Assembly: GCA_934615645.1 (NCBI GenBank)
Contig: CAKTTR010000062.1
Span: forward strand, 1-10,157
Length of the DNA stretch: 10,157 nt
Reading direction: 5' to 3'
From: an uncultured Oscillospiraceae bacterium
GTDB lineage: Bacteria > Bacillota > Clostridia > Oscillospirales > Oscillospiraceae
A program made the position numbers and the translations under genes. Position 1 is the stretch's first letter. The number at the start of each line of letters is the position of its first letter. Of this stretch, positions 6,909 to 10,157 are shown in pieces. The notes beneath the pieces are model-generated. The model did not search any database, had not been told where the DNA came from, and saw only the letters and a program-made list of their open reading frames with translations.

Positions 6909-6930
6909 GTTAGCAAAAACTAACCGTTAG
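6909..6930. promoter_or_regulatory. Operator-like GTTAG/CTAAC half-site cluster
   Basis: Three alternating half-sites occur: GTTAG (6909-6913), CTAAC (6920-6924) and GTTAG (6926-6930). The second and third form the palindrome CTAAC-C-GTTAG; the first and second form GTTAG-N6-CTAAC. A fourth half-site (CTAAC) lies at 6963-6967, next to the predicted transcript start. The cluster is in the leader of the ABC operon, between promoter and RBS. Palindromes of this kind are typical of TetR-family repressors that control exporters. No regulator gene is in the window, so the family is inference. It could instead act as an RNA hairpin. Confidence 0.5.
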
Positions 6931-6979
6931 ACATGAGGAAAACGCCGCGCAGTTTGCGGGCGCTAACTTATTCCGTGTC

Positions 6980-7008
6980 AGTATAGCACGCCCGCCACAG
7001 CGTGTCAA
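6980..7008 (-). promoter_or_regulatory. Sigma-A promoter of the ABC exporter operon
   Basis: Read on the minus strand, TTGACA (7008-7003) and TATACT (6985-6980) are separated by exactly 17 nt: a perfect -35 and a five-of-six -10. The transcript would begin near 6973 and carry a leader of about 87 nt containing the operator-like repeats. The sequence TGACACG occurs twice (minus strand, at 7001-7007 and 6974-6980), flanking the -10; this may be chance or a second regulator site. Confidence 0.8.
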
Positions 7009-7068
7009 TCCCATCGCCTACCAGTCTGGCCTGTTTTTTGAAGTTTTTTTAAATTCTGCGGGAAACAA

Positions 7069-7097
7069 TTGCATTTTCCTGTCGTTAATGGTACACT
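7069..7097 (+). promoter_or_regulatory. Probable sigma-A promoter of the dehydrogenase operon
   Basis: TTGCAT (7069-7074) and TACACT (7092-7097) are 17 nt apart. TG at 7089-7090 makes an extended -10, which can offset the weak -35. Two T-tracts about ten bases apart (7034-7039 and 7044-7050) lie upstream, where curved or UP-element DNA would help RNA polymerase. Transcription would start near 7104 and give a 68-nt leader. Confidence 0.5.
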
Positions 7098-7132
7098 AAT
7101 AGCAATTATGCGGGATCGCATGGAAGAACGAC

Positions 7133-7150
7133 CGGGGCGGCGATGCCCCG
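7133..7150 (+). other. Leader hairpin before the dehydrogenase gene
   Basis: CGGGGC (7133-7138) pairs with GCCCCG (7145-7150), loop GGCGAT, followed by six As and then the RBS (GGAGCGAGAG, 7158-7167). GCGAT in the loop and right arm could alternatively pair with ATCGC at 7114-7118. No known riboswitch is recognised. It may tune translation or simply be G+C-rich sequence. Confidence 0.3.
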
Positions 7151-7171
7151 AAAAAATGGAGCGAGAGTATT

Positions 7172-8395
7172 ATGATAAATGTGATCGGATTGGGATATAT
7201 CGGCTTGCCGACCGCGCTGATGTTCGCGGCCCACGGCAACGAGGTCGTCGGGACGGACTACAACGCCGCCATCGTGGAAAAGCTGCAGGCAGGGGAGCTC
7301 TCCTTTGAGGAGAAGGGCTTGCCGGAGCTGTTCCACAGCGCCGTCGCCAGCGGCATCCAGTTTACGACGGCCTATCAAAAGACGGACCTTTACATCGTCG
7401 CCGTCCCGACCCCGTACGACAAAGCCAGCAAGCGGATCGATCCGCGCTATGTCATCGGCGCCGTGCAGGACGTGATGCAGGTCTGCCCCAAGGGCGCGAC
7501 GGTCGTCGTCGAATCGACGATCAGCCCCGGCACCATTGACCGGTTCGTCCGCCCCGTCGTCGAAGCCGCCGGCTTCACCATCGGGAAGGACATTCACCTG
7601 GTCCACGCCCCGGAGCGCATCATCCCCGGCAATATGGTCTATGAGCTGCAGCACAACTCCCGGACCATCGGCGCTGACGAGCCCGCCATCGGCGAAAAGG
7701 TCAAGGCCGCCTACGCGACGTTCTGCCAGGGCGAGATCGTCGTGACGGATATCCGCACGGCGGAGATGACCAAGGTCGTGGAGAACACGTTCCGCGATAT
7801 CAACATCGCCTATGCCAACGAGCTGGCCAAGATCTGCCGCAGCGACGGGATGGATGTCTACGAAATCATCCGCATCGCCAATAAGCACCCCCGGGTCAAT
7901 ATCCTGAACCCCGGCCCCGGCGTCGGCGGCCATTGCATCAGTGTTGACCCGTGGTTCCTGGTGGGGGATTACCCCATGCTGGCCAAGCTCATCAAATGCG
8001 CCCGCCTGACGAACGACTCCATGCCGGAATTTGTCCTGGGCCGCATCGCTGACGTCATGCGCGAGCGCGGCATCACGGACACCCGCCGCGTCGGCCTGTA
8101 CGGCCTGACATATAAAGAGGACGTCGACGATGTCCGCGAGAGCCCGACCCTGCAGATGCTGGAGAATCTGGAGCGCCATCTGGCCGCCGGTCAGGTCAAG
8201 GTCTATGACCCGATGGTCAAGCGCGACCTCGTCCCCAACCAGTATCACGATTTTGACGCCTTCCTGCGGGATGTCGACCTTGTCGTCATCCTGGTCGGCC
8301 ATTCGGAGCTCAAAGCACAGATGGACAAGCTGCGAGATAAGGTCGTCCTCGATACCCGCCATATCTGCACGCTGCCGGGGGTCTATACCCTGTGA
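7172..8395 (+). CDS. UDP-N-acetyl-D-mannosamine dehydrogenase (WecC-like)
   Basis: A 407-residue nucleotide-sugar dehydrogenase that would oxidise C6 of UDP-ManNAc twice with NAD+ to give UDP-ManNAcA, a precursor for cell-surface polysaccharide. The N-terminal Rossmann fold has GLGYIGLP (6-13). ESTISPGT (114-121) and HAPERIIPGN (145-154) are typical of the ManNAc branch of the UDP-sugar dehydrogenases. The catalytic lysine region is EMTKVVENTFRDINIAY (K201, N205). The active-site cysteine is C255 in NPGPGVGGHCISVDPWF, and the C-terminal domain has LTYKEDVDDVRESP (312-325). The length fits the family and all catalytic residues are present. ATG 7172 follows GGAGCGAGAG. The usual partner epimerase (WecB/MnaA) and glycosyltransferases are not next to it. 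The exact substrate (ManNAc or GlcNAc/GalNAc form) is inferred from motif style. Confidence 0.88.
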   Translation: MINVIGLGYIGLPTALMFAAHGNEVVGTDYNAAIVEKLQAGELSFEEKGLPELFHSAVASGIQFTTAYQKTDLYIVAVPTPYDKASKRIDPRYVIGAVQDVMQVCPKGATVVVESTISPGTIDRFVRPVVEAAGFTIGKDIHLVHAPERIIPGNMVYELQHNSRTIGADEPAIGEKVKAAYATFCQGEIVVTDIRTAEMTKVVENTFRDINIAYANELAKICRSDGMDVYEIIRIANKHPRVNILNPGPGVGGHCISVDPWFLVGDYPMLAKLIKCARLTNDSMPEFVLGRIADVMRERGITDTRRVGLYGLTYKEDVDDVRESPTLQMLENLERHLAAGQVKVYDPMVKRDLVPNQYHDFDAFLRDVDLVVILVGHSELKAQMDKLRDKVVLDTRHICTLPGVYTL

Positions 8396-9060
8396 GCGAA
8401 GCATTTTCCGGCTTCCAGCCCGAAGCGATCGACTTTCTCTGGCAGCTGCGGTTCAATAACAACCGCGATTGGTTTTCCGCCCATAAGCAGACGTATCTCG
8501 ACGCGCTCTATCGCCCGCTGGTCGCCTTCAGCGAGGAAATCTTCACGCCGTTTGCAGGCCGGAGCGGGTACTGCCTGAAGGTCTCCCGCATCTATCGCGA
8601 CGCCCGGTTTGCCCACGCCGCGCCATACAAAGAGAGCCTGTGGCTCTGCATCCGCCGTGGCGAGACGTACTGGGGCGAGGAGCCGTCCCTGTTTTTTGAG
8701 ATCACGCCCGAGGGTTATAACTACGGCTTCGTCCTCTGGGGCCCCCGCGCCGCCTGGATGCAGGCGTTCCGCGCAAGGATCGCAGAACGGCCGGCGGAAT
8801 TTCTGGCCCTGTGCGAGGACCTGCGCCGCAAAACCGGTCTCGTCCTCACGGGCGACCGCTACAAGCGCCAAAAGCCGTGCCCCGATGCCCGGCTTGCCCC
8901 CTGGTGGAATTTAAAGAACCTGATGGCGATCGACCGCAATCCAGTCGACGACGGGCTCTACGACCCGGCCCTTGCCGCCCGCGTCCGCGAGACCTTGTCG
9001 GCCCTCGACCCGCTTTACGCATGGTGCCAGGGCATTTCTGCCAATTTATCCCAGACCTGA
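8392..9060 (+). CDS. DUF2461 domain protein (TIGR02453 family)
   Basis: A 222-residue soluble protein matching the DUF2461 family, whose biochemical role is not established. Family hallmarks seen are the N-terminal segment FLWQLRFNNNRDWF (15-28) followed by a conserved H-K-x-x-Y (31-35), the motif RIYRDARF (66-73) and PYK (78-80), with a later W-rich region. The length is normal. Translation starts at GTG 8392, which overlaps the dehydrogenase stop codon as GTGA, so the two genes are translationally coupled. No strong independent RBS is visible. A terminator follows 18 nt after the stop. There is no signal peptide or membrane helix. The tight coupling to the dehydrogenase could hint at a shared process, but it may only reflect operon packing. 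Confidence 0.88.
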   Translation: MSEAFSGFQPEAIDFLWQLRFNNNRDWFSAHKQTYLDALYRPLVAFSEEIFTPFAGRSGYCLKVSRIYRDARFAHAAPYKESLWLCIRRGETYWGEEPSLFFEITPEGYNYGFVLWGPRAAWMQAFRARIAERPAEFLALCEDLRRKTGLVLTGDRYKRQKPCPDARLAPWWNLKNLMAIDRNPVDDGLYDPALAARVRETLSALDPLYAWCQGISANLSQT

Positions 9061-9078
9061 GTTTTTCTGTCAGTCCAG

Positions 9079-9117
9079 CAGCCAGACGCATCGCCGTCTG
9101 GCTGTTTTCCGTTTTTG
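9079..9117 (+). terminator. Intrinsic terminator after the DUF2461 gene
   Basis: CAGCCAGACG (9079-9088) pairs perfectly with CGTCTGGCTG (9095-9104), loop CATCGC, followed at once by TTTTCCGTTTTTG. This is a classical Rho-independent terminator and separates the dehydrogenase/DUF2461 operon from spoIVB. Confidence 0.88.
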
Positions 9118-9213
9118 GGCAGGGAAATCTGCTTGATTTTTCTAGCCGGGATCCCTGCTTGAAACCGGGAAAAGCGGCCACATTAGTAGGGGGAAACGGA
9201 AAGGAATGACGCG

Positions 9214-9237
9214 ATGAGAAATGGGATGAGAAATGGG
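9214..9237 (+). repeat. 12-bp tandem duplication at the spoIVB start
   Basis: ATGAGAAATGGG occurs twice in direct tandem (9214-9225 and 9226-9237) and is followed by a third in-frame ATG at 9238. The duplication adds Met-Arg-Asn-Gly without shifting the frame and gives three in-frame start candidates, with the best RBS spacing (8 nt) for the first. It looks like replication slippage. Confidence 0.85.
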
Positions 9238-10056
9238 ATGTATCAAACCGCGCGAAAAATTTTGATCATTTTTGCATTGCTGGCGGCCCTGTCGGCCCAG
9301 GCGCTGGGCCTGGCGCTGATCCCCGGGGGCGAGGCCGTCGGCCTGGAGGTCGAGACCCAGGGTATCCTGATTGCCAGCGTGAGTGACCGCTGCGCGGCAA
9401 AGCTGAAGCCGGGGGACCGGATTTTTGCCGTCGATCAAATCCCGGTTCATACCTGCCAGCAGCTGCAGGACCGCATTGCCCAGGCAGACGGCGCCGTGGC
9501 CCTGTCCATGGACCGGGACGGCAAGCGCCTGGACCTGCTGGCGCCCCTGCAGCCGGATAGCGGCCAGCTGGGGATCACCGTCCGCGACAGCCTGGCCGGC
9601 GTCGGGACGCTCACGTATATTGACCCCTCTACCGGCGCGTTCGGCGCTCTGGGCCATGGCATCAGCGACCCGCAGACCGGCAAGCTCCTGCCCGCCACCG
9701 GCGGGACGGTCCTGCCTGCCCAGATCGTCGCTGTGCAAAAAGGGGAGCGGGGCAAGCCGGGCCAGCTCCAGGGCGCTGCCACGGCCCTGACGCCCATCGG
9801 CGAGATCGCGAAAAACACGCCCTGCGGCGTCTTCGGCACGCTGACGCAGGCCGCCGCCCCGGCTGCGCTGCCCGTGGCGTCCCGCGGCGAGATCGTCACC
9901 GGGGCGGCCAAAATTCGCAGCACCGTCTGCGGCACGACGCCGCGGGATTATGATGTGACGATTTTAAAAATCTATCCCGACGGCGCGCAGGACGGACGCG
10001 GTGAAATTGAAGAACATCATGCACGGGATCCCCGCGAAGATGATCCGAACGTATAA
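9214..10056 (+). CDS. SpoIVB, S55 family PDZ serine protease, 3' end lost
   Basis: SpoIVB is secreted from the forespore into the intermembrane space, where it cleaves SpoIVFA and so triggers pro-sigma-K processing. Visible parts are a basic start and signal anchor (about residues 14-32), a PDZ domain (about 36-110, with GILIASVS and KLKPGDRI), and the front of the S55 domain with the diagnostic GITVRDSLAGVGTLTYIDP (120-138). ALGHGISD carries the probable catalytic histidine H148; later landmarks are PVASRGEI (220-227) and DYDVTILKIYPDG (245-257). After that, the expected catalytic-serine region (GGIVQGMSGSP in relatives) is absent. The frame instead ends in about 20 unrelated residues that are the antisense of a MATE gene. 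Relatives are roughly 400-450 residues; this frame is 280. RBS AAAGGA (9200-9205) fits ATG 9214. No convincing sigma-F/G promoter was seen. As written, the product could not be an active protease. Confidence 0.85.
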   Translation: MRNGMRNGMYQTARKILIIFALLAALSAQALGLALIPGGEAVGLEVETQGILIASVSDRCAAKLKPGDRIFAVDQIPVHTCQQLQDRIAQADGAVALSMDRDGKRLDLLAPLQPDSGQLGITVRDSLAGVGTLTYIDPSTGAFGALGHGISDPQTGKLLPATGGTVLPAQIVAVQKGERGKPGQLQGAATALTPIGEIAKNTPCGVFGTLTQAAAPAALPVASRGEIVTGAAKIRSTVCGTTPRDYDVTILKIYPDGAQDGRGEIEEHHARDPREDDPNV

Positions 10057-10157
10057 GGACGCCATGGGGGATAGCTCCGTCGGAACACGCAGGACATAGA
10101 GAAATCCCGGCAGCGCGATCTGGCTCAGCACAGCGGTGAGAAGCGTGATGTATATCG
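9964..10157 (-). CDS. MATE-family transporter fragment (partial, broken)
   Basis: Read on the minus strand from the window edge, an open frame gives 60 residues typical of a MATE (multidrug and toxic compound extrusion) transporter. The segment LYVRIIFAGIPCMMFFNF followed by SVLRAVG matches the family pattern LYLRI-F-GIP---YN---A-LRA-GDSKTP at the end of the first six-helix half. The 5' part lies beyond the window edge. After AVG the expected D-S-x-T-P does not appear. The frame reads IDF and stops at 9964-9966, exactly where the opposite strand becomes SpoIVB. So the gene is cut at an internal point, with its second half missing. The identification rests on one short segment, but that segment is characteristic. 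Confidence 0.75.
   Translation of the reverse strand, partial: IYITLLTAVLSQIALPGFLYVLRVPTELSPMASLYVRIIFAGIPCMMFFNFTASVLRAVGIDF
9973..10000. other. Breakpoint joining spoIVB to an antisense MATE gene
   Basis: SpoIVB similarity is clear on the plus strand to about 9975 (ILKIYP), and MATE similarity is clear on the minus strand down to about 9977 (LRAVG). The bases from about 9976 onward (CCCGACGGCGCGCAGGACGG) can be read as either, so the two genes appear to meet at a short shared sequence. This may be a real deletion or inversion end, or a mis-join in assembly close to a contig end. Confidence 0.65.

Noticed and set aside
7106..8404. 432-codon minus-strand frame opposite the dehydrogenase
   Set aside because: It is a shadow of a G+C-rich gene. 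The plus strand has all catalytic motifs, and the antisense product is Asp/Gly/Val-rich with no family pattern.
9159..9188. TTGAAA ... ATTAGT as a promoter for spoIVB
   Set aside because: The spacing is right but the -10 is poor for sigma-A, and the bases do not fit the sigma-G -10 consensus, so no promoter is claimed.

Overview
The window is a G+C-rich stretch from a spore-forming member of the Clostridia, most likely an Oscillospiraceae-type (Oscillospirales) gut anaerobe. Three genes point to this: a DUF3794/SPOCS-LysM protein of the SipL type, a full-length SpoIVA, and the front of SpoIVB. DUF2461, the FtsX-type ABC transporter and palindrome-rich intergenic DNA fit the same group. The placement is inferred from gene content and style. 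No rRNA or other taxonomic marker is present.

Layout, left to right. Positions 1-392 hold no supportable gene but contain a run of stem-loops (147-282), part of it resembling a dispersed palindromic repeat. A small membrane protein of about 50 residues follows (393-545); its ribosome binding site lies inside a strong hairpin. Next is a compact sporulation operon: sipL (608-2107), then spoIVA (2124-3602) only 16 nt later. In this pair SpoIVA is the ATPase that polymerises on the forespore surface as the coat base, and SipL is its known clostridial partner. The 290-nt gap after spoIVA is almost entirely inverted repeats and ends in a strong terminator hairpin.

On the minus strand lies a two-gene ABC exporter operon: ATPase (6886-6185), then an eight-helix FtsX-type permease (6171-3892). 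It has a very good sigma-A promoter (TTGACA-N17-TATACT), and its leader carries alternating GTTAG/CTAAC half-sites that look like an operator. Diverging from it is a plus-strand operon: a UDP-N-acetyl-mannosamine dehydrogenase (7172-8395) whose stop codon overlaps the GTG start of a DUF2461 gene (8392-9060), closed by a clear terminator (9079-9117).

The right end begins a spoIVB gene (9214 onward) with signal anchor, PDZ domain and the first half of the S55 protease domain. The homology then breaks at about 9973-10000, before the catalytic serine, and runs into an antisense fragment of a MATE-family transporter that breaks at the same place. This is either a real rearrangement with short shared sequence or, quite possibly, a chimeric join at a contig end. 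It is the oddest feature of the window. I found no new defence system, CRISPR array or insertion sequence.
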